Shown here: positions 8,771 through 17,177 of the stretch, piece by piece | Layout: every line of letters begins with the position of its first letter | Position numbering within the stretch: the first letter of the stretch is position 1 | NCBI RefSeq assembly: GCF_965208555.1 | Contig: NZ_OZ242342.1 | Coordinates: forward strand, 2,294,001 to 2,358,000 | Direction: 5' to 3' | From: Poriferisodalis sp965208555 | GTDB taxonomy: Bacteria > Actinomycetota > Acidimicrobiia > Acidimicrobiales > Poriferisodalaceae | DNA length: 64,000 nt | Position numbers and translations under genes: made by a program | The notes under the pieces: model-generated | Database searches by the model: none | Told to the model about the DNA's origin: nothing | Seen by the model: the letters and a program-made list of their open reading frames with translations, nothing else

Positions 8771-9622
8771 TCATCCGGCGATCTCGGCACCCGTTCCTGC
8801 TTGCTGCACGGAGGCCAGCAGCGAGCCCTGCCGGCCCTGCGGCTCCACCCCGAGCGAGCGGAAGATGCGCCAGTACAGGCTGATGTCGGACGAGATGATC
8901 GGCACGCCGAGCTCCGTTTCGATGCCGGCCGCCAGGCTGACGAAGCGCCGGGGCAGGCCGTCGTCGCCCCGGTAGTTGGACATGCCGTTGACCAGCACCG
9001 CGTCCACGTCGGGCGCCTGGTTAACGGTGTATTCGCACGACCGCAGCGCCAGGTCGCCGGGGAAGATCCATGTGCGGTCGTTCACCTCGTCCTGGGTGGC
9101 GTACCAGCCCTGGTCCACGAAGTTCTGCGCCCACACCACGTCGATGCCGGCGCTGCGCAGGAACCGCACCACGCCATCGCGCCAGTCGGGCCAGAAGTAC
9201 ACGGCGTTGAGAGCCACCCGCTCATAGCCGTGTGCCTCGCAGGCTTCCACCAGCGTCAGGCCGGCCATGTGGAACGGCGTCTCGTATTTCTCTGACATCT
9301 CCGCGGTGAACCGGCGGATGTCGGACGCGTCGGTGCCGGCGGCATGCACCCAGTTCGTGCCCACCTGCCCGACCACATCGGCGCCGCTGTTGGACAGGCA
9401 GTGAACGGTCTCCTCGAGCAGGTGGAACAGCCCGGCCCGGTCGCTGAGCCGGTGCGCGTAGCCGGGGGCATGCATCAGGCGGCCGTGCACGCCCACCGAC
9501 GGCGGGCACATGCGCAGGAAGTCGGTGGGCGCCGCGTCGAAGTCCATCGGCGGTGCGGTGAAGCCGACTTGGTGCGGGAACAGCTTCTTCGCCTGGTCGG
9601 ACCACTTGGCAGGCTTGCTCAC
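8771..9622 (-). CDS. Asp/Glu racemase-fold protein lacking catalytic cysteines
   Basis: A 283-residue protein resembling maleate isomerase/arylmalonate decarboxylase members of the Asp/Glu racemase superfamily: the repeated alpha/beta halves read ADVVGQVGTNWVH (81-93) and VDAVLVNGMSNYRG (206-219), with GYERVALNAVYFWPDWRD between them. In the family each half normally ends a strand with a catalytic cysteine (ACTSG-like and SCTNL-like). Here those positions appear as Gly-Thr-Asn (88-90) and Gly-Met-Ser-Asn (213-216). The cofactor-free cysteine chemistry therefore seems lost, or replaced by other residues. The gene precedes the YbaY-like lipoprotein and follows the dioxygenase by 25 bases on the same strand, suggesting one operon. 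Confidence 0.65.
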   Translation of the reverse strand: MSKPAKWSDQAKKLFPHQVGFTAPPMDFDAAPTDFLRMCPPSVGVHGRLMHAPGYAHRLSDRAGLFHLLEETVHCLSNSGADVVGQVGTNWVHAAGTDASDIRRFTAEMSEKYETPFHMAGLTLVEACEAHGYERVALNAVYFWPDWRDGVVRFLRSAGIDVVWAQNFVDQGWYATQDEVNDRTWIFPGDLALRSCEYTVNQAPDVDAVLVNGMSNYRGDDGLPRRFVSLAAGIETELGVPIISSDISLYWRIFRSLGVEPQGRQGSLLASVQQAGTGAEIAG

Positions 9623-9647
9623 CGGGTCGCGGTCTCCTTGGAAGCGC

Positions 9648-10946
9648 TCACGAGCCCTGTGGCAGGTACAGGTCGTGGTTCTTGGGATCGAGGCGCAGGC
9701 TCAGCTCGCGCAGGCGGCCGTGGAACTCGTCGCGGGGAACGTGGCAGAGGCGGATGTGGCGGCCGGAGGCCGGATCGAATGCCGTGCGACCGTGCATCAC
9801 CCGGTGATTGTCGATGAGCATGCCCTGGCCGGGCTCGACCCGGACGGTGGCGGTGAATTCGGGGCTCGTCATGCGGTCGCTGAAGGCCCGGATGGCGTCG
9901 TAGATCCGGTCGATGTCGCTTGGTGCCACGTCAAGCGGGCCGAGCGCCCGGTCGAAGTAACGGATGCCGCTGAGGCGCCCGAATTCGTCCAAGCGGATGA
10001 CCGGACTGCGGTTGCGCAGGTTGATCTCGCCGGGGTGACGCCGCACATGGGTGACCGCCAGCGTGGTCAGTGCCTCGAATGCGTCGGGCTCGTCGGTGCG
10101 CAGCGATTCGGCGATGGCGAAGCCGTCCACGTAGGTGCTCATACCGCCGACGTCGGTGTTGACCAGGCAGTGAAAGATGTCGATGCCCGGCGGGGAGTAG
10201 TAGAAGGCGTCGTCGATGTGGGGCGCTTGGGCCATGCCGGTCTTGGCGCCCAGCTTCGCCACGGGCTCGGCCCGCACGTCGTAGATGCGGCCATAGACCG
10301 TGGTCTCGTGGATGGGGCCGACGAGGTTGGCGAGTTGCTCGGTCTGCTCGGACTCAGTGCCGAGATGATCGATGCGCACGATGCCGTAGTCGCACAGCGC
10401 GCGGTACGCCTCGAGCTGGCCGGCGCCGCCGTCGCACGCATCCGTCCAGCTCACGGTGGGGAAGTGCTCGGTGAGCTCGGCCCGCCAGGTGGTGGGCTGC
10501 CATGCGGCGCGGCGCCGACGAGCCGCCTCGTCGTAGGCGTTGGCCATGAGCCAGTCGCTGCCGTAGGTGGACCGGTGGCCATCCGGCCATGTCAGCACCA
10601 AGTCGCCATTGCAGACCTCAGCATGGGCTGGCGCGATGTCCGACGGGAAGCTGGCAACCGTCGTGAATCGGATGCCGTCGGCCGGGTTGCCGCAGTCTGG
10701 GCACCAGCAGCAGTGCCGCAGCCACTGGCCGGCGAAGGCTCGGTGCTGCCCATCGGCGAAATCGACGTGTATCTCCCGCCTGTCGATCGCCGCGCCGGTC
10801 ACTGCAGGTGCGTCGGCGATGCCGAGCCGGTTGCCGAGGTGCGGGTTGTAGGTGGTGATGTCGCCGGCCGCGCCATGCTGGGTCGCGGCACCTGCGGACA
10901 GTTCGGTCGCCAGCTCAACCGATGGGGCTCTGGGCGGTGAGACCAC
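9648..10946 (-). CDS. Gamma-butyrobetaine hydroxylase-like TauD/TfdA dioxygenase
   Basis: A 432-residue Fe(II)/2-oxoglutarate oxygenase with the two-domain layout of gamma-butyrobetaine hydroxylase. An N-terminal zinc-binding domain has Cys80, Cys82 and Cys85 (HCCWCPDCGNP), and a C-terminal TauD-like domain has the iron triad His243, Asp245 (PHIDDAFYY) and His385 (MHGRTAFD). A later RHIRL arginine would bind 2-oxoglutarate. The best-known relatives make carnitine from gamma-butyrobetaine; a related trimethylammonium substrate is plausible but unproven. The GTG start lies inside the end of the upstream SDR gene, a 32-base overlap, which implies translational coupling. The racemase-fold gene follows 25 bases later. 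Confidence 0.85.
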   Translation of the reverse strand: MVSPPRAPSVELATELSAGAATQHGAAGDITTYNPHLGNRLGIADAPAVTGAAIDRREIHVDFADGQHRAFAGQWLRHCCWCPDCGNPADGIRFTTVASFPSDIAPAHAEVCNGDLVLTWPDGHRSTYGSDWLMANAYDEAARRRRAAWQPTTWRAELTEHFPTVSWTDACDGGAGQLEAYRALCDYGIVRIDHLGTESEQTEQLANLVGPIHETTVYGRIYDVRAEPVAKLGAKTGMAQAPHIDDAFYYSPPGIDIFHCLVNTDVGGMSTYVDGFAIAESLRTDEPDAFEALTTLAVTHVRRHPGEINLRNRSPVIRLDEFGRLSGIRYFDRALGPLDVAPSDIDRIYDAIRAFSDRMTSPEFTATVRVEPGQGMLIDNHRVMHGRTAFDPASGRHIRLCHVPRDEFHGRLRELSLRLDPKNHDLYLPQGS

Positions 10947-11646
10947 CGTCCACAGTTAACACGCTGCCCGAAACGAATCCGGCCATCGGGGAGGCCAGCC
11001 ACGCAACGGCTTCGGCGATGTCGTCGGGTGTGCCGAGACGCCCAACCGGATGACGCCGGAGGGCTTCGATGCGGGCTGCTTCGGGGTCGGCCTGCATCTC
11101 GAAAGCGGCGTCGGCGAGGGCGGTGTTGATCCAGCCGGGGCTGACCGCGACGCAGCGGATGCCCTCGTGGCCGTGGTCGATGGCGATGGCCCGGGTGAGC
11201 GCCTCGACAGCGCCCTTGGACGCGCTGTAGACGGCCATGCTCGCATCGGCGTGCGTGGCGGCGATCGACGCGATGTTGATGATGACGCCGCCGCTGGGCT
11301 GGTCAGGCATCTGGCGTACCGCAGCCCGGCACATGTTGAACACGCCCCGGACGTTGACGCCCACGACGAGATCGAAGTCCTCATCGGTGGTGTCCGCGAT
11401 GGTCTTCTCGACCTGGACCCCGGCGTTGTTGACCACGGCGTCGAGCGAACCGAATCGCTCGACTGCGGCAGCGACGAGGGCGTCGGCTTGGGCCGGGTCG
11501 GCGACGTCGGTCTGCAGCCACGCTGCGCCTTGGATGTTCGGCTCGCTGCGGCTGCCGGTCAATACGTCCCAGCCATCAGCCGCGAATCGCTGGGCGATCG
11601 CCTCGCCGATCCCCGAGCTCGCCCCCGTCACCACCACACTGCTCAT
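10915..11646 (-). CDS. Short-chain dehydrogenase/reductase
   Basis: A 243-residue classical SDR. The cofactor motif TGASSGIG (7-14), NNAG (73-76) and the catalytic set Asn98, Ser127, Tyr140 and Lys144 (YSASK) are all present, so an NAD(P)-dependent alcohol or ketone oxidoreductase is well supported. Start ATG 11646 follows a GGAAGG ribosome site. Its end overlaps the start of the gamma-butyrobetaine-hydroxylase-like gene by 32 bases. A dehydrogenase acting on a hydroxy or keto intermediate of the same pathway is a reasonable inference. Confidence 0.9.
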   Translation of the reverse strand: MSSVVVTGASSGIGEAIAQRFAADGWDVLTGSRSEPNIQGAAWLQTDVADPAQADALVAAAVERFGSLDAVVNNAGVQVEKTIADTTDEDFDLVVGVNVRGVFNMCRAAVRQMPDQPSGGVIINIASIAATHADASMAVYSASKGAVEALTRAIAIDHGHEGIRCVAVSPGWINTALADAAFEMQADPEAARIEALRRHPVGRLGTPDDIAEAVAWLASPMAGFVSGSVLTVDGGLTAQSPIG

Positions 11647-11842
11647 GCTCGCCTTCCCTTCCCAACGCTGCCGCGCTGTTCCCGCATGCCGCGGCCGCCG
11701 GCGTCTGCTGCCTGATGCCGATCGCTCGTCACAGTTGGCAGGATGGCAGCATGGCGCATCCGAGGTGTGCCGCCTACACATCGTTTGACTCATGCTGCGC
11801 TGGCCGTGCGCGGACTGTCGGCCTCGGTCTCAGGAAGGCGCC

Positions 11843-12217
11843 ATGAGCATCGTCGGCATCGAACACGTGCAGCTGGCGATGCCGCCGGGCCGTGAGGTTG
11901 ACGCGCAAGCGTTCTACGAGGGCCTGCTCGGGTTGCCCCGGGTGCCCAAGCCGGCGCACCTGGAGGTCCGTGGCGGCTGCTGGTTCGAGAGCGATTCGGG
12001 AACGAGCGCTGTCAAGATTCATCTTGGTGTCGAGGACCCATTCCGGCCTGCCCGCAAGGCCCACCCCGCCCTGCTCGTGCACGATCTCGCCGCCTTGGTC
12101 GAGCGGTTGCGAGCCGCAGGCGTCACGGTGCGAGACGAACCGCTCGAGGGTTACGACCGCGTCTATGTGGACGATCCATTCGGCAACCGCCTAGAGCTGC
12201 TGGAACCGCACACCTGA
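11843..12217 (+). CDS. VOC family (glyoxalase-fold) protein
   Basis: A 124-residue single-module vicinal-oxygen-chelate protein: MSIVGIEHVQLAMPPGRE opens with the usual first metal-ligand histidine, and it closes with VYVDDPFGNRLELLEP, whose LELLE glutamate is the usual last ligand. Two beta-alpha-beta-beta-beta units are apparent. Family members are glyoxalases, dioxygenases, resistance proteins or isomerases; this short stand-alone form (like many lactoylglutathione-lyase-like proteins) gives no substrate. AGGAAGG precedes the ATG. It meets the flavoprotein gene tail to tail with an 11-base gap. Confidence 0.85.
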   Translation: MSIVGIEHVQLAMPPGREVDAQAFYEGLLGLPRVPKPAHLEVRGGCWFESDSGTSAVKIHLGVEDPFRPARKAHPALLVHDLAALVERLRAAGVTVRDEPLEGYDRVYVDDPFGNRLELLEPHT

Positions 12218-12228
12218 GCGGGCGTCGA

Positions 12229-13380
12229 TCAGGGCCGGAAAGACTCCAGCTTGAGCACCCGGTCGGTCCAGCCGTCCTCGGTGAAGAGCATGCCCGCGAG
12301 CCGCCCGATCTCATCGGCCGACTTCGCCGCCGAGCCGCATCCGCCCACTGCAACAGCGACGCGATCGTCGACCCAGTCGATCCACGGCAGATCGTGCGGC
12401 GTGTTCGTGACCACGCAAGGCTTGATGTCTTTGGACAGGATCGTGCGGTCGGGCAGGAACTCCCGCAGACGGTCCTCGAGATCATCGGCCTCGGCCTGGC
12501 TCCCGCCGCTGCGGAACCAGTCGACAACGGCGGGCACATCGTCGGCGAAGGTGGCGGCGGGGTCGTAGCCGCCGATTTTCAGCATGACCCGTCCATCCGG
12601 GAACCGGACCGGCGGAACCCAGTACACATCGTGGCGAGGATCTTCCTCGCAGGTGGCCGGCTCGGTGCGGGAGATGAGGCTCGGCAGCGCCGGACCGTCG
12701 TCGAGCTCGGCCATCAGGATGGTCCGCAGGCTGCGCTCGAGCGGCAGGTCGACGCCGACCAGGTCGGCCGCCCACGCCCCGGTGCACAACAGCACGCCAT
12801 CGGCGAGCAGCGTGTCGTTCCCGACGGTCAGCTGCACGCCGCCGGGCGTCGGCACGGCAGCGGAGACGGGCGCGTCCACCACCGTCCCGCCCGCTGCGGC
12901 CGTCAGGCGGCTCTGCGCCGCGACCATCCGCCGTGGGTTGATGTGGCCCGCCGGTGCAGCTTCGAGGATGATCGTGTCCGCACTCGACATGTCGATCCCG
13001 TAGCGCTCCGCAACTTCGGCAGCGGTGACTTCACGCGCGTCGACGTCGAGTTCGAGCGCGTGGGCAAGATCCGCCTGCGGATCGGCACCCGAATAGACCA
13101 GCCCGGCGCCGGTGTGAAACGGGATGCCCGAGCGTTCCTCGATGTCGCCGTACCTGCCGATCGAGCGGATGGCCAAGTGCGACCAAGCAGGATCCGGGTC
13201 GATCATCCGAGTGATCCGGCCCTCGTCGTAGTGGCTAGCAAACGGACCGGTTGACGTGGCGTAGTCCTCCGGCTCGCCAGGCCCGATGAGCGCCACCGAG
13301 CGCCCGGCCTCTGCGAGATGGCGGGCGGCAGCACTGCCGATCAGCCCGCGCCCGACAACCGCCACCTCAAAGTTCGACAC
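12229..13380 (-). CDS. Sarcosine-oxidase-like FAD amine oxidase
   Basis: A 383-residue flavoprotein of the DAO/monomeric sarcosine oxidase type. The FAD-binding start is VAVVGRGLIGSAAARHLAEAG. Cys322 in KPCVVTNTPHDLPWID matches the cysteine that bonds covalently to FAD in monomeric sarcosine oxidase (Cys315 there), and Lys353 in GCGSAAKSADE corresponds to its oxygen-activating lysine (Lys348 there). An oxidase for a secondary or N-methyl amine, or an N-methyl amino acid, is therefore well supported at family level. With the nearby betaine-type dioxygenase and the MttB-family gene at 18.8 kb, it fits use of methylated amines. The gene precedes the VapBC module on the same strand. Confidence 0.85.
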   Translation of the reverse strand: MSNFEVAVVGRGLIGSAAARHLAEAGRSVALIGPGEPEDYATSTGPFASHYDEGRITRMIDPDPAWSHLAIRSIGRYGDIEERSGIPFHTGAGLVYSGADPQADLAHALELDVDAREVTAAEVAERYGIDMSSADTIILEAAPAGHINPRRMVAAQSRLTAAAGGTVVDAPVSAAVPTPGGVQLTVGNDTLLADGVLLCTGAWAADLVGVDLPLERSLRTILMAELDDGPALPSLISRTEPATCEEDPRHDVYWVPPVRFPDGRVMLKIGGYDPAATFADDVPAVVDWFRSGGSQAEADDLEDRLREFLPDRTILSKDIKPCVVTNTPHDLPWIDWVDDRVAVAVGGCGSAAKSADEIGRLAGMLFTEDGWTDRVLKLESFRP

Positions 13381-13433
13381 GCCCGCAAGCTAGATGCTCC
13401 CGACGCCGAATCGCCGACGACCGATTCTTCGGG

Positions 13434-13820
13434 TCACACTCTGACGACGCCCAAATCGTCGAGTTCAAGGAAATCGGCATCCTGGGTGACGACAGGAACT
13501 CCGTGGGCGACCGCCGTAGCTGCGATCCACGAGTCGTTGATCGGCATTGATAAGCCTCGTTCCCGCAGAGTGACCCGCAACCGTGCCCATGCCGCAGCCA
13601 CGTCGCCGTCCACGGGAAGCGGATGCAGCGCCAGTGCGCTCGTGAGCGTGGAGAGTCGGCGATCGCGCACGACGGTGTCGGATGCCTTCAGCACACCGAC
13701 GCGAAGTTCGCCGATAGTGATGGCTGACACGCTCAGCCGATCGGGGAGTGCGTCGCTGCGGATGGGGCGACCGGCCTCGCGTGCGATGAACAGCGAGGTG
13801 TCCGCCAACCCCTGACTCAT
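13434..13820 (-). CDS. vapC: VapC-family PIN-domain toxin
   Basis: A 128-residue PIN-domain ribonuclease. The acidic active-site set is complete: Asp7 (LADTS), Glu38 (GELRVGV), Asp96 (INDSWIAATA) and Asp114/Asp116 (TQDADF). The ATG at 13820 overlaps the antitoxin stop in an ATGA arrangement, standard for toxin-antitoxin pairs; an in-frame GTG six bases earlier is less likely. The toxin would cleave tRNA or rRNA when free of VapB. It is complete and probably functional. Confidence 0.92.
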   Translation of the reverse strand: MSQGLADTSLFIAREAGRPIRSDALPDRLSVSAITIGELRVGVLKASDTVVRDRRLSTLTSALALHPLPVDGDVAAAWARLRVTLRERGLSMPINDSWIAATAVAHGVPVVTQDADFLELDDLGVVRV

Positions 13821-14071
13821 GGCCACGGCAGATCGTCCGTCGTCTCGGACTTGAGATCTGCCAAGTCATCGGCCAAGCCGGGGTCGGCCTGATGGGCCAA
13901 GACATCGCGGAGGAAGCGTTCGCGGCTCATCCACTGAGGGCGTTCTTCGATGGGCCTCAGTTCGGCGACCGGTCTGCCGTGCACAGTGATGCAGATCGAC
14001 TCGCCCGCGGCGACCCGATCAAGCAGCTCGCGAGTCTGGTTGCGAAGCTCCCGTGAGGCCACGTTTTCCAT
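13817..14071 (-). CDS. vapB: VapB/Phd-type antitoxin
   Basis: An 84-residue antitoxin: an N-terminal Phd/YefM-like DNA-binding part (MENVASRELRNQTRELLDRV, then ITVHGRPVAELRP) and an acidic C-terminal tail (DDLADLKSETTDDLPWP) that would wrap the toxin. It is the upstream gene of the pair, and its TGA overlaps the vapC ATG. A perfect palindrome lies 10-25 bases upstream of the ATG and is the likely site where the complex represses its own promoter. Confidence 0.92.
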   Translation of the reverse strand: MENVASRELRNQTRELLDRVAAGESICITVHGRPVAELRPIEERPQWMSRERFLRDVLAHQADPGLADDLADLKSETTDDLPWP

Positions 14072-14080
14072 GAGAGAAGT

Positions 14081-14096
14081 GTCGCATATATGCGAC
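14081..14096. promoter_or_regulatory. Palindromic operator upstream of vapBC
   Basis: GTCGCATATATGCGAC is a perfect 16-base palindrome ending ten bases before the vapB start. TA-protein complexes of this kind bind short palindromes overlapping their own promoter, and the TATATG within it could serve as a -10 element. The assignment rests on symmetry and position. Confidence 0.7.
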
Positions 14097-14324
14097 GTTT
14101 GTAGCAAATCCTGAGATTCCAGCACACCCGGAAGGACGGAGGGTGTTCCCGCCGGTGTCTCAAGGCTTGGCCTGGCCGGGTTCATCCCGCCGACCGTAGA
14201 GGCGCCGCTGCATTGCATCGCGCTGGTTTTCTGGGCAATCGCCGGTGCTTGCCCAGCGCCATGCCTGCGCGCAGGTAGCCCTTGCGGGTTTGGCGGTGGG
14301 CAGCTGTCTCGTCTGTGGGGAATC

Positions 14325-14741
14325 TCACCCACTGGGGGCGTAGACGAGGACGCTGCCTGTGACGAGGTCGGTCACGGATCGCCGGTCCTTGCGCAACAGG
14401 ATGGCGGCGATGTCGGCGACACTGCCGAGCCCGAGGGTCAACGTCCAGAAGAGCAGCTTGAAGTTCTCGCGGATGAACATCCGGCCCCAGCCGAATCGTG
14501 AGCCGTCTCGCCGTACGGCGAAGATCCCGGCGAGCTGCTTGCCGGGCGTTCGTCCTCGTCCCAGCACGAGGAGCCACCACGCGAGATACACAAAGATGAG
14601 GAACCAGAAGACGAGGGCCGTGAGGATCAGGAAGTTGTCGATCAGATAGGCCGTCAGGCGCCGGAAGGGTCCGGCGGCGAAGTCATCGAGCGAGATCTCG
14701 CGCTCGGGCGGAGTCTCGGGCTCCATTGACACGGCCGGCAT
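14325..14741 (-). CDS. RDD-family membrane protein (copy 1)
   Basis: A 138-residue RDD-domain protein with about three hydrophobic segments. The family's Arg and Asp marks are visible in PFRRLTAYLIDNFLI and in the C-terminal DRRSVTDLVTGSVLV. The central GRGRTPGKQLAGIFAVR and FGWGRMFIREN segments are typical. The function of most RDD proteins is unknown; some are linked to ion transport. It is a tandem paralogue of the next gene upstream on the same strand (14772-15182), with 30 bases between them, so the pair arose by duplication. Confidence 0.85.
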   Translation of the reverse strand: MPAVSMEPETPPEREISLDDFAAGPFRRLTAYLIDNFLILTALVFWFLIFVYLAWWLLVLGRGRTPGKQLAGIFAVRRDGSRFGWGRMFIRENFKLLFWTLTLGLGSVADIAAILLRKDRRSVTDLVTGSVLVYAPSG

Positions 14742-14771
14742 TCTCGCAGACAGCTGATGAGATGGGGTTGG

Positions 14772-15182
14772 TTAGGACCGCACAGCCGAGACGCGGACGA
14801 TGGTGCTGCCGGCGACCCGATCGGTGACAGACCGGCGGTCGCCGCTGAGCATCAGGACACCCGCGTCCAAGATCGCCCCGAAACCCAGCGAGACGCTCCA
14901 GAAGAGGCGCTGGAAAATCTCCCGGACGAACATACGGCCCCAGCCGAATGGGGTGCCGTCGGATCGCACGGCCACCAAGCCGGTGAGGAACTTCCCCGGC
15001 GTCTGGCCCCATGCCAGCAAGAAGAGCCAGCACGCCAGGTACACGAAGATGAACCACCAGAACATGAACACCAGCAGGCCGAACAACCCATCGATCAGGT
15101 GAGCCGTCAAGCGCCGGAAGGGCCCTGCGCTGGTCACGCCAAGGTACGGCCCCGGCTGCGACGGCTCAAGCTCGTCAGACAC
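14772..15182 (-). CDS. RDD-family membrane protein (copy 2)
   Basis: A 136-residue RDD protein, paralogous throughout to copy 1: PFRRLTAHLIDGLFGLL, GQTPGKFLTGLVAVRSDGT, FGWGRMFVREIFQRLFW and DRRSVTDRVAGSTIV align with its neighbour without large gaps. It is the first gene of the tandem pair. Membrane topology should match: a cytoplasmic N-terminus and two to three helices. The two products may form a hetero-oligomer, but nothing here shows that. Confidence 0.85.
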   Translation of the reverse strand: MSDELEPSQPGPYLGVTSAGPFRRLTAHLIDGLFGLLVFMFWWFIFVYLACWLFLLAWGQTPGKFLTGLVAVRSDGTPFGWGRMFVREIFQRLFWSVSLGFGAILDAGVLMLSGDRRSVTDRVAGSTIVRVSAVRS

Positions 15183-15283
15183 GGGGCGAGTCTGGCAGCG
15201 CGCTGCGGTTGACGAGCGGCCGTTGACGCGCGTGCCGGCCCTTCGTGGACGCCGGCCGGGTCGGGACGCGGCAGGCTGTGTAG

Positions 15284-16303
15284 GTGCCAGACACCGAGGA
15301 CGCCAGCAACGTGCCGGCCGAACCGGCCGACGTGGACGCTGTCTATGAAGACGACCACCGCTTGGTCAACGGCCGCGCGGGCGAAGCGCTGACCGTCCCC
15401 TCGGCGAATCCGACGAACTTCCACCAAGCCATCTCCGAGCCCGACGCCATGCCCCGCCAGGACATCTGGGCGAAGCTCTTCCTGCCCGACGGACCGGGGC
15501 CGTTCGGGGTGGTGATCGTCGTACCTGGCAGTCTCGGGCTTCAGCCCCACCATCTCGCTCATGCGTCGGCGATCACCGACCTCGGCATCGCCGCGTGCGG
15601 CATTGATCCCTTCGGCCCGCGCAGCGTCACCTCGACGGTCGCCAATCAGGTCCAGTTCTCCTTTGCGGCGAGTGCCTGGGACGTCTTGGCCACAGCCGAA
15701 GTGCTGGCGGCCCGGCCCGACATCGCCGCGTCCCGCATTGGCGCGCAAGGACACAGCCGGGGCGGCTCGGCAGTGCTCAGCGCCGCGTCGGTGCATCTCG
15801 CCGCAGCGTCCAGCGCCCCGAAGCTGGCAGGCGTCTATGCGGCCTATCCGTGGTCGGGCCACCAGTTCGCCGACCCCGCGGTCGGCAGCACGCGTGTCCG
15901 GGCGATCATCGGTGATCAGGACGACTGGTGCTCGCCGATGCAGGTGCAGGCTCACATCCACGCCATGCGGGTGGCCGGCGGCGACACCTCGCTGCGGATC
16001 GTGGCGGACGCCCACCACAGCTTCGACCGTGCGACGCCACTCGAGCACATCCCCGACGCCGCCGTGACCCCGGGAGCGCCAACCGTGTACATCGCCGACA
16101 ACGGCGCCTTCATCCCGCCGACCTCCGACCAGCCTGACCCGTCGCTGGTCGATCTCGACGGCTTCCTGTACTCCATCAACGCGGGCTACGGCGTTCGCGG
16201 CGCCCACATCGGCGGCACCCCCGAACTCGCACCCCTCTTCGTCGAGGACATGACGAACTTCTGGCTCAACACCCTGTCCCCAACCCCGCCGTCTGCCGTC
16301 TAG
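15284..16303 (+). CDS. Dienelactone-hydrolase-like alpha/beta hydrolase
   Basis: A 339-residue hydrolase starting at GTG 15284. The alpha/beta-hydrolase core shows the nucleophile elbow GHSRGG (Ser158), an acidic residue in IIGDQDDWCSP (Asp213/214) and a histidine in DAHHSFDRA (His244/245), so a Ser-Asp-His triad is complete. GIDPFGPRS resembles the dienelactone hydrolase family, although that family often uses cysteine. An N-terminal stretch of about 60 residues and a C-terminal 90-residue tail extend past the core. An esterase or lactonase of unknown substrate. A hairpin follows the stop codon. Confidence 0.8.
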   Translation: MPDTEDASNVPAEPADVDAVYEDDHRLVNGRAGEALTVPSANPTNFHQAISEPDAMPRQDIWAKLFLPDGPGPFGVVIVVPGSLGLQPHHLAHASAITDLGIAACGIDPFGPRSVTSTVANQVQFSFAASAWDVLATAEVLAARPDIAASRIGAQGHSRGGSAVLSAASVHLAAASSAPKLAGVYAAYPWSGHQFADPAVGSTRVRAIIGDQDDWCSPMQVQAHIHAMRVAGGDTSLRIVADAHHSFDRATPLEHIPDAAVTPGAPTVYIADNGAFIPPTSDQPDPSLVDLDGFLYSINAGYGVRGAHIGGTPELAPLFVEDMTNFWLNTLSPTPPSAV

Positions 16304-16305
16304 AG

Positions 16306-16322
16306 ACACACGCGTCGTGTGT
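16306..16322. terminator. Inverted repeat after the hydrolase gene
   Basis: A perfect 7-base stem with a 3-base loop (ACACACG-CGT-CGTGTGT) starts three bases after the hydrolase stop codon and 34 bases before the next ATG. No U-tract follows, as is common in GC-rich actinobacteria. It may terminate transcription or act as an operator for the SRPBCC gene. Confidence 0.5.
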
Positions 16323-16355
16323 GCGTAGATCGACGCGATCGGGCAAGCTGAACCC

Positions 16356-17129
16356 ATGACGGACGCGGGACGTGTGATTGATCTGTCGGTCGAGGTGATC
16401 GGCGACGTGGAGACGGTGTGGCGGGCGGTGGCGACGGGCCCGGGGATCTCGTCGTGGTATGTGCCGCACACTGTTGAGGAACGTGCTGGGGGAGCGGGGG
16501 TCGCATCGTTCGGGCCCGAGCCCGAGATGCAGATCGCCGGCCGGGTCGCCGTGTGGGAGCCGCCGCACCGGATCGTGTTCGACGGCGGCGAGGGTGTCGG
16601 CGGGCTCACGTTCGAGTGGACGGTCGAGCCGCACGACGACAACACCTGCACCGTCCACCTGCACAACGCCGGCTTCGCCGAGGGCGATCCGCAGTACGAC
16701 GCCATGGTGGACGGCTGGAAGCTGTTCATGGCCAACCTGCAGCTCCACCTCGAGCACTTCGCCGGCCAGACCGCGACCTCTGCGCTGCCGATGGTGATGT
16801 GGCCGGTCACCCCCGAGGAAGGGTGGGAGATCCTCGCCGGCGGGCTCGGCATCGACCAGATGCCAGCGGTCGGCGACCGGCTCGACGTTGCCGCCGGCGA
16901 CGACACAAGGCTGGGCGGCACGGTCATCGACACCGGCCCACGCCGCATCAGCCTGCTGGCCGACGCCCCCGCACCTGGCACGGCCTTCCTGACGTCCGAG
17001 GACGGCGGCGGCTTCACCATGGTCTCGGTCTGGCTCTACCTCTACGGCCCCGAGGCCGCCGCAGCGGCTGAGCGCGACGACGCTGGCTGGCGCGCTTGGC
17101 TCGCCGACCGCGCCCCGCAGACCGACTGA
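16356..17129 (+). CDS. SRPBCC (AHSA1-like) family protein
   Basis: A 257-residue helix-grip protein. The first 140 residues (IDLSVEVIGDVETVWRAVAT, GISSWYVP, EWTVEPHDDNTCTVHL, then a long C-terminal helix) are a standard AHSA1/activator-of-Hsp90-like SRPBCC domain that binds hydrophobic ligands. About 100 further residues look like a shortened second copy or an added beta domain. Such proteins carry or cyclise lipophilic molecules or act as regulators; the specific ligand is unknown. The gene converges on the SnoaL gene across a strong hairpin. Confidence 0.8.
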   Translation: MTDAGRVIDLSVEVIGDVETVWRAVATGPGISSWYVPHTVEERAGGAGVASFGPEPEMQIAGRVAVWEPPHRIVFDGGEGVGGLTFEWTVEPHDDNTCTVHLHNAGFAEGDPQYDAMVDGWKLFMANLQLHLEHFAGQTATSALPMVMWPVTPEEGWEILAGGLGIDQMPAVGDRLDVAAGDDTRLGGTVIDTGPRRISLLADAPAPGTAFLTSEDGGGFTMVSVWLYLYGPEAAAAAERDDAGWRAWLADRAPQTD

Positions 17130-17149
17130 CGCATCGACTGATTCCCTGT

Positions 17150-17170
17150 CGAGCCCGAGAACCGGGCTCG
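17150..17170. terminator. Hairpin terminator between convergent genes
   Basis: CGAGCCCG and CGGGCTCG pair perfectly over eight bases with a 5-base loop (AGAAC). It sits midway between the stops of the convergent SRPBCC and SnoaL-like genes, 21 bases from one and 8 from the other, as expected for a shared bidirectional terminator. No clear U-tract. Confidence 0.75.
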
Positions 17171-17177
17171 CGACGAC

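Noticed and set aside
15134..17020. A 628-codon minus-strand frame opposite the hydrolase and SRPBCC genes
   Set aside because: Opposite strand of two well-supported genes and without recognisable domains.
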